A stretch of DNA of 64,000 nt from Amphiura filiformis (Eukaryota > Echinodermata > Ophiuroidea > Amphilepidida > Amphiuridae), in the NCBI RefSeq assembly GCF_039555335.1, contig NC_092647.1, forward strand, positions 14,246,094 through 14,310,093, read 5' to 3'. Made by a program: the position numbers and the translations under genes. The notes under the pieces are model-generated. The model was not told the DNA's origin and searched no databases. It saw only the letters and a program-made list of their open reading frames with translations. Positions 12,201-24,987 of the stretch are shown here, piece after piece. How positions within the stretch are numbered: position 1 is the first letter of the stretch; every line of letters starts with the position of its first letter.

Positions 12201-15200
12201 TAAATAGACACTCTAATGCTATCTTCAGAAGATAGCACTGTAAATATAGACACTCTAATGCTATCTTCAGAAGATAGCAATGTAAATAGACACTCTAATG
12301 CTATCTTCAGAAGATAGCAATGTAAATAGACATTCTAATGCTATCTTCAGAAGATAGCACTGTAAATATAGACACTCTAATGCTATCTTCAGAAGATAGC
12401 AATGTAAATAGACACTCTAATGCTATCTACAGAAGATAGCACTGTAAATAGACACTAATGCTATCTTCAGAAGATAGCACTATAAATAAATACTCTATTA
12501 TAAATAAATACATAGACTATTTTATAGACTATAAATAGACACTCTAATGCTATCTTCAGAAGATAGCACTGTAAATAGACACTCTAATGCTATCTGCAAA
12601 AGATAGCAATATAAATAAACACTCCAATGCTATCTACAGAAGATAGCAATGTAAATAGGTACTCTAATGCTATCTTCAGACGATAGCACTGTAAATAGAC
12701 ACTCTAATGCTATCTTCAGAAGATAGCACTGTAAATAGACACTCTAATGCTTTCTACAGAAGATAGCACTGTAAATAGACACTCTAATGCTATCTTCAGA
12801 AGATAGCAATGTAAATTGACACTCTAATGCTATCTTCAGAAGCACTGTAAATAGACACTGTAATGCTATCTACAAAAGATATCACTAGATACTCTAATGC
12901 TAGCAGAAGATAGCAATGTAAATAGACATTCTAATACTATCTTCAGAAAAACATCATTGTAAATAGACACTCTTATACTATCTACAGAAGATAGCAGTGT
13001 ACTTTAATGCTATCTTCAGAAGATAGCAATGTAATTATAGATATAATGCTATCTACAGAAGATAGCAATGTAAATAGACACTCTAATGCTATCTTCAGAA
13101 GATAGGACTGTAAATTGACATTCTAGTGCTATCTACAGAAGATAGCACTGTAAATAGACTCTCTAATGCTATCTTCAGAATATAGCACTGTAAATGGACA
13201 CTCTATGCTATCTTTTTGGATAGCAATGTAAATAGACACTCTAATGCTATCTTCAGAAGATAGCACTATAAATAAACACTCTATTATAAATAAATAGACT
13301 AGTTTATAGACTATAAATAGACACTCTATTGCTATCTACAGAAGATAGCAATGTAAATAGATTGACCCTAATGCTATCTTCAGAAGATAGCAATGTAAAT
13401 TGACACTCTAATGCTATCTTCAGAAGATAGCACTGTAAATATAGACACTCTAATGCTATCTTCAGAAGATAGCACTGTAAATAGACACTAATGCTATCTT
13501 CAGAAGATAGCACTATAAATAAATACTCTATTATAGATAAATAAATAGACTATTTTATAGACTATAAATAGACACTCTAATGCTATCTACAGAAGATAGC
13601 ACTGTAAATGGACACTCTAATGCTATCTTCAGAAGATAGCAATGTAAATAAACACCCAATGCTATCTACAGAAGATAGCAATGTAAATAGGCACTCTAAT
13701 GCTATCTTCAGAAGATAGCAATGTAAATTGACACTCTAATGCTATCTTCAGAAGCACTGTAAATAGACACTGTAATGCTATCTACAAAAGATATCACTAG
13801 ATACTCTAATGCTAGCAGAAGATAGCAATGTAAATAGACATTCTAATACTATCTTCAGAAAAACATCATTGTAAATAGACACTCTTATACTATCTACAGA
13901 AGATAGCAGTGTACTCTAATGCTATCTGCAGAAGATAGCAATGTAATTATAGATATAATGCTATCTACAGAAGATAGCAATGTAAATAGACACTCTAATG
14001 CTATCTTCAGAAGATAGGACTGTAAATTGACATTCTAGGGCTATCTACAGAAGATAGCACTGTAAATAGACTCTCTAATGCTATCTTCAGAATATAGCAA
14101 TGTAAATAGACACTCTAATGCTATCTACGGAAGATAGCACTGTAAATGGACATTCTATGCTATCTTTTTGGATAGCAATGTAAATAGACACTCTAATGCT
14201 ATCTTCAGAAGATAGCACTATAAATAAACACTCTATTATAAATAAATAGACTAGTTTATAGACTATAAATAGACACTCTATTGCTATCTACAGAAGATAG
14301 CAATGTAAATAGATTGACTCTAATGCTATCTTCAGAAGATAGCAATGTAAATGGACACTCTAATGCTATCTTCAGAAGATAGCAATGTAAATAGACACTC
14401 TAATGCTATATTCAGAAGATAGCACTGTAAATATAGACACTCTAATGCTATATTCAGAAGATAGCAATATAAATATAGACACTCTAATGCTATCTTCAGA
14501 AGATAGCACTGTAAATAGACACTCTAATGTTATCTTCAGAAGATAGCAATGTAAATAGACACTCTAATGCTATCTTCAAAAGATAGCAATGTAAACATAG
14601 ACACTCTAATGCTATCTTCAGACGATAGCAATGTAAATAGACACTCTAATGCTATCTTCAGAAGATAGCACTGTAAACAGACACTCTAATGCTATCTTCA
14701 GAAGATAGCAATGTAAATAGACACTCTAATACTATCTATGTAAGATAGCACTGTAAATGGACTCTCTAATGCTATCTTCAGAATATAGCAATGTAAATAG
14801 ACACTCTACTGCTATCTACGGAAGATAGCACTGTAAATGGACACTCTATGCTATCTTTTTGGATAGCAATGTAAATAGACACTCTAATGCTATCTTCAGA
14901 AGATAGCACTATAAATAAACACTCTGTTATAAATAAATAGACTATTTTATAGACTATAAATAGACACTCTAATGTTATCTTCAGAAGATAGCAATGTAAA
15001 TAGACACTCTAATGCTATCTTCAAAAGATAGCAATGTAAACATAGACACTCTAATGCTATCTTCAGAAGATAGCAATGTAAATAGACACTCTAATGCTAT
15101 CTTCAGAAGATAGCACTGTAAACAGACACTCTAATGCTATCTTCAGAAGATAGCAATGTAAATAGACACTCTTATACTATCTATGGAAGATAGCACTGTA

Positions 15201-18200
15201 AATGGACACTCTAATGCTATCTTCAGAAGATAGCAATGTAAATAGACACTCTAATGCTATCTTCAGAAGATAGCACTGTAAATAAACACTCTATTATAAA
15301 TAAATAGACTATTTTATAGACTATAAATAGACACTCTATTGCTATCTACAGAAGATAGCACTGTAAAGGGACACTCTAATGCTATCTTCAGAAGATAGCA
15401 ATGTAAATAGACACTCTAATGCTATCTTCAGAAGATAGCAATGTAAATATAGACACTCTAATGCTATATTCAGAAGATAGCAATGTAAATAGACACTCTA
15501 ATGCTATCTACAGAAGATAGCACTGTAAATATAGACACTCTAATGCTATCTTCAGAAGATAGCAATGTAAATAGACACTCTAATGCTATCTACAGAAGAT
15601 AGCACTGTAAATAGACACTAATGCTATCTTCAGAAGACAGCACTATAAATAAATACATAGACTATTTTATAGACTATAAATAGACACTCTAATGCTATCT
15701 TCAGAAGATAGCACTGTAAATAGACACTCTAATGCTATCTGCAAAAGATAGCAATATAAATAAACACTCCAATGCTATCTACAGAAGATAGCACTGTAAA
15801 TATAGACACTCTAATGCTATCTTCAGAAGATAGCAATGTAAATAGACACTCTAATGCTATCTTCAGAAGATAGCAATGTAAATAGATATTCTAATGCTAT
15901 CTTCAGAAGATAGCACTGTAAATATAGACACTCTAATGCTATCTTCAGAAGATAGCAATGTAAATAGACACTCTAATGCTATCTACAGAAGATAGCACTG
16001 TAAATAGACACTAATGCTATCTTCAGAAGATAGCACTATAAATAAATACTCTATTATAAATAAATACATAGACTATTTTATAGACTATAAATAGACACTC
16101 TAATGCTATCTTCAGAAGATAGCACTGTAAATAGACACTCTAATGCTATCTGCAAAAGATAGCAATATAAATAAACACTCCAATGCTATCTACAGAAGAT
16201 AGCAATGTAAATAGGTACTCTAATGCTATCTTCAGACGATAGCACTGTAAATAGATTGACTCTAATGCTATCTTCAGAAGATAGCACTGTAAATAGACAC
16301 TCTAATGCTTTCTACAGAAGATAGCACTGTAAATAGACACTCTAATGCTATCTTCAGAAGATAGCAATGTAAATTGACACTCTAATGCTATCTTCAGAAG
16401 CACTGTAAATAGACACTGTAATGCTATCTACAAAAGATATCACTAGATACTCTAATGCTAGCAGAAGATAGCAATGTAAATAGACATTCTAATACTATCT
16501 TCAGAAAAACATCATTGTAAATAGACACTCTTATACTATCTACAGAAGATAGCAGTGTACTTTAATGCTATCTTCAGAAGATAGCAAATGTAATTATAGA
16601 TATAATGCTATCTACAGAAGATAGCAATGTAAATAGACACTCTAATGCTATCTTCAGAAGATAGGACTGTAAATTGACATTCTAGTGCTATCTACAGAAG
16701 ATAGCACTGTAAATAGACTCTCTAATGCTATCTTCAGAATATAGCACTGTAAATGGACACTCTATGCTATCTTTTGGATAGCAATGTAAATAGACACTCT
16801 AATGCTATCTTCAGAAGATAGCACTATAAATAAACACTCTATTATAAATAAATAGACTAGTTTATAGACTATAAATAGACACTCTATTGCTATCTACAGA
16901 AGATAGCAATGTAAATAGACACCCTAATGCTATCTTCAGAAGATAGCAATGTAAATTGACACTCTAATGCTATCTTCAGAAGATAGCACTGTAAATATAG
17001 ACACTCTAATGCTATCTTCAGAAGATAGCACTGTAAATAGACACTAATGCTATCTTCAGAAGATAGCACTATAAATAAATACTCTATTATAGATAAATAA
17101 ATAGACTATTTTATAGACTATAAATAGACACTCTAATGCTATCTACAGAAGATAGCACTGTAAATGGACACTCTAATGCTATCTTCAGAAGATAGCAATG
17201 TAAATAAACACTCCAATGCTATCTACAGAAGATAGCAATGTAAATAGGCACTCTAATGCTATCTTCAGAAGATAGCAATGTAAATTGACACTCTAATGCT
17301 ATCTTCAGAAGCACTGTAAATAGACACTGTAATGCTATCTACAAAAGATATCACTAGATACTCTAATGCTAGCAGAAGATAGCAATGTAAATAGACATTC
17401 TAATACTATCTTCAGAAAAACATCATTGTAAATAGACACTCTTATACTATCTACAGAAGATAGCAGTGTACTCTAATGCTATCTGCAGAAGATAGCAATG
17501 TAATTATAGATATAATGCTATCTACAGAAGATAGCAATGTAAATAGACACTCTAATGCTATCTTCAGAAGATAGGACTGTAAATTGACATTCTAGTGCTA
17601 TCTACAGAAGATAGCACTGTAAATAGACTCTCTAATGCTATCTTCAGAATATAGCAATGTAAATAGACACTCTAATGCTATCTACGGAAGATAGCACTGT
17701 AAATGGACATTCTATGCTATCTTTTGGATAGCAATGTAAATAGATACTCTAATGCTATCTTCAGAAGATAGCACTATAAATAAACACTCTATTATAAATA
17801 AATAGACTAGTTTATAGACTATAAATAGACACTCTATTGCTATCTACAGAAGATAGCAATGTAAATAGACACTCTAATGCTATCTTCAGAAGATAGCAAT
17901 GTAAATTGACACTCTAATGCTATCTTCAGAAGCACTGTAAATAGACACTGTAATGCTATCTACAAAAGATATCACTAGATACTCTAATGCTAGCAGAAGA
18001 TAGCAATGTAAATAGACATTCTAATACTATCTTCAGAAAAACATCATTGTAAATAGACACTCTTATACTATCTACAGAAGATAGCAGTGTACTCTAATGC
18101 TATCTGCAGAAGATAGCAATGTAATTATAGATATAATGCTATCTACAGAAGATAGCAATGTAAATAGACACTCTAATGCTATCTTCAGAAGATAGGACTG

Positions 18201-19950
18201 TAAATTGACATTCTAGTGCTATCTACAGAAGATAGCACTGTAAATAGACTCTCTAATGCTATCTTCAGAATATAGCAATGTAAATAGACACTAATGCTAT
18301 CTTCAGAAGATAGCACTATAAATAAATACTCTATTATAAATAAATAGACTATTTTATAGACTATAAATAGACACTCTAATGCTATCTTCAGAAGATAGCA
18401 CTGTAAATAGACACTCTAATGCTATCTGCAAAAGATAGCAATATAAATAAACACTCCAATGCTATCTTCAGACGATAGCACTACGGAAGATAGCACTGTA
18501 AATGGACACTCTATGCTATCTTTTTGGATAGCAATGTAAATAGACACTCTAATGCTATCTTCAGAAGATAGCACTATAAATAAACACTCTATTATAAATA
18601 AATAGCCTATTTTATAGACTATAAATAGACACTCTATTGCTATCTACAGAAGATAGCACTGTAAATGGACACTCTAATGCTATCTTCAGAAGATAGCAAT
18701 GTAAATAGACACTCTAATGCTATCTTCAGAAGAAAGCACTGTAAATATAGACACTCTAATGCTATCTTCAGAAGATAGCAATATAAATAGACACTCTAAT
18801 GCTATCTACAGAAGATAGCACTGTAAATAGACACTAATGCTATCTTCAGAAGATAGCACTATAAATAAATACTCTATTATAAATAAATAGACTATTTTAC
18901 AGACTATAAATAGAGACTCTAATGCTATCTTCAGAAGATAGCACTGTAAATAGACACTCTAATGCTATCTGCAAAAGATAGCAATATAAATAAACACTCC
19001 AATGCTATCTTCAGACGATAGCACTGTAAATAGACACTCTAATGCTATCTTCAGAAGATAGCACTATAAATAAACACTCTATTATAAATAAATAGACTAT
19101 TTTATAGAATATAAATAGACACTCTATTGCTATCTACAGAAGATAGCACTGTAAAGGGACACTCTAATGCTATCTTCAGAAGATAGCAATGTAAATAGAC
19201 ACTCTAATGCTATCTTCAGAAGATAGCACTGTAAATATAGACACTCTAATGCTATCTTCAGAAGATAGCAATGTAAATGGACACTCTAATGCTATCTTCA
19301 GAAGATAGCACTGTAAATAGACACTCTAATGCTATCTACGGAAGATAGCACTGTAAATGGACACTCTAATGCTATCTTCAGAAGATAGTACTGTAAATAG
19401 ACACTCTAATGCTATCTACGGAAGATAGCAATGTAAATAGACACTCTAATGCTATCTACGGAAGATAGTACTGTAAATGGACATTCTAATGCTATCTTCA
19501 GAAGATAGCAATGTAAATAGACACTCTAATGCTATCTTCAGAAGATAGCACTGTAAATATAGACACTCTAATGCTATATTCAGAAGATAGCAATATAAAT
19601 ACAGACACTCTAATGCTATCTTCAGAAGATAGCACTGTAAATAGACACTCTAATGTTATCTTCAGAAGATAGCAATGTAAATAGACACTCTAATGCTATC
19701 TTCAAAAGATAGCAATGTAAACATAGACACTCTAATGCTATCTTCAGAAGATAGCAATGTAAATAGACACTCTAATGCTATCTTCAGAAGATAGCACTGT
19801 AAATATAGACACTCTAATGCTATATTCAGAAGATAGCAATGTAAATAGACACTCTAATGCTATCTACAGAAGATAGCAATATAAATAGACACTCTAATGC
19901 TATCTTCAGAAGATAGCAATGTAAATAGGAACATAAATGCCACTGTAAAT
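9289..19950. repeat. GATAGC-palindrome satellite, about 10.7 kb, 40-bp unit
   Basis: The basic unit is GCTATCTTCAGAAGATAGC followed by about 21 bp of AATGTAAATAGACACTCTAAT, 40 bp in all; the array length implies roughly 260 units. The 19-mer is a perfect inverted repeat (9-bp arms, 1-bp centre). Common variants change the centre (TTCAG, TACAG, TACGG, TGCAA), alternate CACTGT with CAATGT after the palindrome, or replace the palindrome with CTATCTTTTTGGATAG. A second spacer form, rich in ATAAATAAATAGACTATTTT, recurs about every 250-950 bp. Frames within it (for example 11781-11966) simply translate the repeat. AGATAG fits the GATA-factor consensus WGATAR on both strands of each unit. Confidence 0.97.
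10640..17880. repeat. Higher-order repeat: two tandem blocks of about 3.6 kb in the satellite
   Basis: Rare unit variants recur at a constant distance: CTATGTAAGATAG at 11098 and 14735 (3,637 bp), ATCTGCAAAAGATAG at 12101 and 15737 (3,636 bp) and at 12592 and 16148 (3,556 bp), and the ATAGACACTGTAATG junction at 12851 and 16409 and at 13763 and 17320 (about 3,557 bp). So about 10.64-14.3 kb is a tandem copy of about 14.3-17.88 kb. The drop of 80 bp equals two 40-bp units lost from the second block. Confidence 0.85.
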
Positions 19951-20153
19951 ATTGTTTAGGGTTTAAATATATTTACAGATCGATAAAAAATATGTTTAGA
20001 TTTTGTTCAATTCCTAGAACATGTAGAAAGTTTTTTTGCAGTGCCAATTTTCATTTTAAGAAAAAATTCGGCCTTTGAACTCATCACTCCTTATTATATA
20101 CTTAAAATAATGATATCGCCCGTGTTGGGTGAGACAAGTCATTTATTCTCAAA

Positions 20154-20373
20154 GTTCTAACCCCATAAGAACTACCTGCCGATTGGCCAAAAAGAAGTTT
20201 TCATTATCAATTGGACCAATCAGCAACATTGTTAGAATACTTTCACCACACAAAAAATTGGGGTAAATTATTTGCAAAGCTCCAATCTGATTGGTGCTTA
20301 AAGTGAAGATATCATGTAATTGACCAATCAGAGGCAATGTGAGATCGGCAGGTAGTACTCTGGGGTAGTACTC
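20154..20373. mobile_element. 220-bp foldback with CCAAT-rich interior
   Basis: The ends GTTCTAACCCCATAAGAACT...CCTGCCGAT and ATCGGCAGGTAGTACTC...GGGGTAGTAC are inverted copies of about 30 bp. Between them are seven CCAAT/ATTGG pentamers (20182, 20210, 20216, 20267, 20282, 20290, 20324), the core recognised by NF-Y. No coding capacity. Probably a MITE; a regulatory role is speculative. Confidence 0.7.
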
Positions 20374-22909
20374 AGTATTCTTCTACAATTATGTCCTAGT
20401 TATTCGTAACAAGTATACTTACACATTTACAGTATTCAAATAGCAAATTATTAAAGATTGAGCGGTTTAGATTTGAGGATGTGATAACGTCAGATGCTTG
20501 AACTTGCCACACATCTGGAAATCCACCGAGCTTGGAATGTTTCACGTTCTTAACAGAAGAAAACGCACCTGTGGACCGAGTTTACATGTATACACACCTC
20601 TCACAAAGTAATGTTACTCTTACGGAATCGAATAGCAATGTTTGCACAGCATTTTTTGTGGGACATGAGAGCACATCGAATTGCATTGTTACAGTGTTAT
20701 CCCCACCTGTGATGTTTACAACGTCTTGGCAACCCATTTAGCTATACTTAATCTGTAAGGCACTTAACTTATTTGGGTGTTTTGAAAGTAACCCTCCTTA
20801 TTATAATTACTGTAAAACAGTACATAATAATACAACAGCAATGGTAGACTTTGTTGACTTACAGAATTATTTTCATTTGATTCATTTAAACCTCACCTAC
20901 TCGAAACATTCTGCATAACATGTTTCCAGATATTCCTAATATTTGTTCATATAGACTGACAAGGAAACCGTTGTTCGTTTGAAAATCAGAATGTTGTTTA
21001 GTAAAATCGTATGATGTCTAGTATTATGTGAGCCCGGTAGGCGACTGCTCCATGTTATTACCCCTAGCCCTCTGCGTTTCAGACATTGCCGAACCACACG
21101 AGCAGAAAATAAAGGGAACCTCCAAAATAACTGATCGCCATTGGTGGCCAGATTTTTCGCACTAAGTACGTCGAAGTTCACTTTTCAAAGGGCGAACTGT
21201 GGTAAAGACAACAAAAACAACTGGTAAGAAAGTCTACTAGATGACCTCAAAAGGTTAAGTCGTAGGTGAAAATTAAAATGGCGAAATATCAACAAGAAAT
21301 GTTACTCTTTTGAGCGAAAATATAGCTTAAGAAAGTGCAAATGTTTGTCATTTTTCGGCACAAAATTATTGTAAAAAAAATACGTCACGGATGTAAACAC
21401 CAATCTCCTAATAGCCGACATTTCTCCAGCTAGCTCGTCAAAATCCCTGGCCCGTGATTGGTCTAGGTATATTTGATGTCTATGCTGTTATGGCATTCAT
21501 TGAAGTTGGATAAGACGGTCGAGTCAGAAATTAAACCTAATTGTCCTGTGTTCGAATTCACATTTATCTTTTTTTTTCTTGGAAACTTGAACTAATATGA
21601 TTCGAACCTATGTCGTTCCGATTTAATTTCTGAATGTCACTGACTGGATTCTGATCTATCCAACAGCACAATAAATGACAGAACAGTATTAATAGTATAT
21701 TGGTTGACCACATCTTGAATTCAGTGCATCCTTGAGCGGATTGTCCATCTGAGACAGTAGTGATTAGGCAGAATTTTGCGAAATGCCGTTCTGTAATTCG
21801 ACTATTCTACTTCAACTTCATTCATTATAGGAGTTGTATTTTACAGTAGAGTGAGTTTGTATAGATTATCTTTTAGACGGCGAAGTAAACTGCATTTCGC
21901 AAACTCTGTGTTAACATGGTTAGTAGGCATGGTGGGTCGCACAGTGTCATCGCCCCGATATCTTCATGGCAGAAATCGCCATGGTAGGTAGAATCCATCG
22001 ACACGCATGGCCATTTTGTTCCGACCTGTTTAATAGTTTTGAGACGCATAATGGGCCGAAGGACATCTGACTAAGGCTACTGACAATTGTCCGGTGACTG
22101 ACCTCGCTGTGTGTGAGTCGAGCATGGTACGCCATAGGTCATATGCTTTTAGACTACCCACGATTGGCCTATAAACTGCGCTATATAATTCGGCACATAT
22201 AAAATCAAAATTATTGCCAGTTTTTGAGTTCAAGACGCAAGCTTCTTTACGGGAGATATTCATAATTTTCTATCCCGGTATCCAAAGATTTTCATCTGAA
22301 TATCAAAATCGTGCATAGCACATTCACGTGTATCGATCCCGGGATCCTTTGGTGTACCAAGTAATTATTAGCCAGGCGATGTCGGTAGTCTACCTTCCCA
22401 GCATACTTCGGTACCTATTTGTACACCTGCTATGACTTGAACCCATGATCTGGTGGTTATGAGTCCGATGGCTTGCTGCTGTTCTGCACATAAGCCTATA
22501 CAAAACAGTAGCACATTTATTATACTACATTAAAGGAGTTTATTCATCGATGCGTTCAAAGCTTTCAAACAATGCAATGTTGAATAACATGCAAGTACAA
22601 GAGTGCTTTCATGTAAAATCGGTATGTAGCACTGCATCAATCATTTCTTTAAATAAACTACATAAATATTACATGTCTGGCTTTTTGAAGTAATGTTTGT
22701 CATTTTTTGTCATCGTTTTTTCGTCAAAAGAATGCAACGTCTACATAAAATATAATGCCGACGACATTTTAAGTTTCAAATAATTAATGGCACAATTACT
22801 CACTGCCGGTCGCCTACATTCGGTAATGTCTTTGATAATAAGACAGGTCTCTTACAATATGCTTACTAATTCATTAAAATAATAATTACATTATATAGAG
22901 TGTTTTTAT
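20374..22909. other. No gene seen; one foldback fragment
   Basis: A piece at about 20645-20695 (CATTTTTTGTGGGACATGAG and onward) matches the arm of the long foldback at 53117-53741. No other item is recognisable, and the short frames lack domains. Confidence 0.5.
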
Positions 22910-23100
22910 GTCCTTTTCTTTCTTGAAGATATTCATCAGGACTGTTCATGATAAACTGGTATTTGTAATTTCTTACAACTAGTCCAAAAATTTCCACTTA
23001 CTTGCAGACGTTTCGAAAACTGACAGTTTTCTTTATCGATGCTATTGTTGCAATGACGATCTGTGTACAGCTGATGATTTCTGCTGCTTGGCAACGGCCA

Positions 23101-23316
23101 AAAACAGTTGTTCACAAATCGGCTATCACCGATCATGTAGTAGAAAACAATCATGTCATCGATTGGGAGGAGGCTAGGATCGTCGGCAAAGAGAGTAATA
23201 GATATAAGAGATGGATTAAGGAGGCGATCACCATCAGAAAGCGGGGCAATACCATGAACAGAGACGAGGGGCAATACAACTTGAGTCACATCTTTGACGA
23301 TCTGATAAGTGAAAAA
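23101..23316 (+). pseudogene. PLE endonuclease C-terminal fragment
   Basis: The translation contains SAITDHVVENNHVIDW, then NRYKRWIKEAITIRKRG and an N/R/D/E-rich tail. The fragment at 54664-55104 has the same order: SAITDHVSEENHVIGW, NRKKRFIKEAIWIRKRG. This is the region after the GIY-YIG catalytic core in Penelope-like proteins. The YIG motif itself is missing because the element is 5'-truncated. The frame runs out of the left terminal repeat, so the apparent N-terminus is repeat-derived. Confidence 0.8.
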
Positions 23317-23388
23317 CCAACTGGCAACTCCGTTGCCAAGCAGCAGAAATCATCAGCTGTACACAGATCGTCATTGCAACAATAGCAT

Positions 23389-23420
23389 CGATAAAGAAAA
23401 CTGTCAGTTTTCGAAACGTC
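23389..23420 (+). ncRNA. Degenerate hammerhead-like motif in PLE terminal repeat
   Basis: CGATAAAG is followed by the perfect stem AAAACTG-T-CAGTTTT and then CGAAACGTC. This matches the layout CUGAUGA / stem II / GAAA of a hammerhead ribozyme with a decayed first core strand. The complement lies in the left arm at about 23008-23039. PLEs are known to carry hammerhead motifs. Activity is not expected from this copy. Confidence 0.35.
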
Positions 23421-23694
23421 TGCAAGTAAGTGGAAATTTTTGGACTAGTTGTAAGAAATTACAAATACCTGTTTTTATGTCGATATGAGTTTGGCAGTAA
23501 ATATGAATAATCCATCTCAATTAGTATTATTATATCATAATGTATTAATGTATTTTGTTGAAATGTATTTTAATTGTACTTTTCCGTATGCGTTATTAAA
23601 ATGTTAAGATATATTTTTGCGTGTTGTAGGCTATGTTGAGTTGTATCCTGACTGGATCGAGTAGGTTTGTGGGTGGGTTTGGTTAATAAATAGG

Positions 23695-23826
23695 AACCGG
23701 GCCAACGTCACCTGTGTAGCTACATGCTGGGGATCTTCTGCGTGGCATGCGAGGGGTCCGAGGTTCGAATCCAGGGGTGCCAAGTGACTTTCTTCTTCAT
23801 CTTCTCTCCTTTTTTTTTTTTTTTTT
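23695..23826 (+). mobile_element. tRNA-derived SINE or retro-tRNA with T-rich tail
   Basis: GAGGTTCGAATCCAGG (about 23760-23774) is an exact Pol III B box in a T-arm context, and the upstream TGTGTAGCTACATGCTGG is a plausible weak A box. A short body leads to TCTTC repeats and a run of 17 T. It has no 3' domain like the other two SINE families here, so it may be a simple tRNA-derived retroposed copy. It is distinct from the SINEs at 38559 and 49585. Confidence 0.6.
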
Positions 23827-24987
23827 CCCTTCCGATACCCAAAAACCACTGTTAGGGTGAATGCTCTTATCCTGATATCCGCAGGAGAGAAAGCCCTAAA
23901 AATAGCGGTATATCAGTGTATTGTATTGTCAATTGTATTGTCTCTTTTACATATAATTAGGGCTGACAATAGAACAAGATCAAGAACACCAACAAGAGAA
24001 ACAACTATATATACAAACAAACATGAAGCAAAGGCAGTTGGTCTAAAAGATACAGCTGCTGGCTATCTACCGTGTTTACGAGATACGCGTTTCCAGATGA
24101 TGCGTATGCATATCTTTATATGGCACATTGGCAGCCCCATTTGTGCCAAATTTCCACTTTTGTAAAAATACATATCCCGTAAGTCATTATTTCGAGCTTA
24201 TAAATTTGTTAGTAAGAAATGACATGGCATAAGGCACATGAAGACTTAACTTGTTCTATTTTCGAATATCCCTTTTAGCGTTCAGTTATTGTCTTTTTAC
24301 ACATTTGACACGCCCATCGTTCACATAGCACATAAAGGAACATACAGGAGACGCTTCTATAAATCTGTATATCGTATGTTACACCATGGATTCGTATAAA
24401 CTGGGTCATTAAAATATAATTGTGACCACGCTACTATAGCGGCGGTTACCTCTGCAATTGTCAACGAATTCTATCCTCTTCATCCGTCACAGATAGATCG
24501 GCTACTTTTGTAGGCTACAAATAATTAATTGGTAAAGCACCGACAAAGTGTTACATTATAATTGTACAGAAATGGATTTGTAACTGAACAGAAAAGGCGG
24601 CAGAAAAAAGGCGCGGAGAATCTTTTTGTTTTATGCATCTAATTCGTTCATTGGTGCATCGTGTTTTTGTTATCTTCTGATCTGCAAAAGCGGTAAATCC
24701 GCCACCGTATATCGAGACAGGAATACTTTTCGTCGTATCTTAACATAGCCCTACGTCGTGAGGCAAACTTCATGCTACAAAGGTGTCATTATTTGTCTTT
24801 AAATTGTTGTAATTAAAGGAAGGAGTGACTTTATTGGTTTAGGATTGGGATTTTATGTCAAATATCGCAGGTAGAAAAAAGTCGAACTAAGAACTTTTTT
24901 GTCCCGCAGGGAACACCTTCAGGAAATAAAGGCTTCTCCCAGTTGTCTTTATAATGTTCAAGAATCCAAAAAGTTCCTTATAGAACC
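23827..24987. other. No gene seen
   Basis: Short frames only, the longest of 102 codons at 23857-24165, without recognisable domain features. Confidence 0.5.

Larger units (their letters stand above)
22912..23470 (+). mobile_element. 5'-truncated Penelope-like element with inverted terminal repeats
   Basis: The C-terminal part of a PLE protein (23119-23310) is flanked by inverted copies of a repeat of about 140 bp: left arm about 22959-23098, right arm about 23331-23470 (for example TTTCCACTTACTTGCAGACG on the left and its complement on the right). Inverted or partly tandem pseudo-LTR arrangements are a known trait of PLE insertions. Each arm holds a stem-loop followed by CGAAAC, resembling the hammerhead core reported for this class. 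PLEs have no capsid; this copy lacks its reverse transcriptase and is a dead fragment. Confidence 0.8.

Noticed and set aside
11781-13513. Open frames of 61 and 69 codons with repeated LSSEDS-type peptides
   Set aside because: They are translations of the 40-bp satellite unit on either strand and have no independent coding signal.
9289-19950. CRISPR-like array reading of the repeats
   Set aside because: Spacers are themselves repeats of the same family and not unique, the genome is eukaryotic and no cas genes are present.
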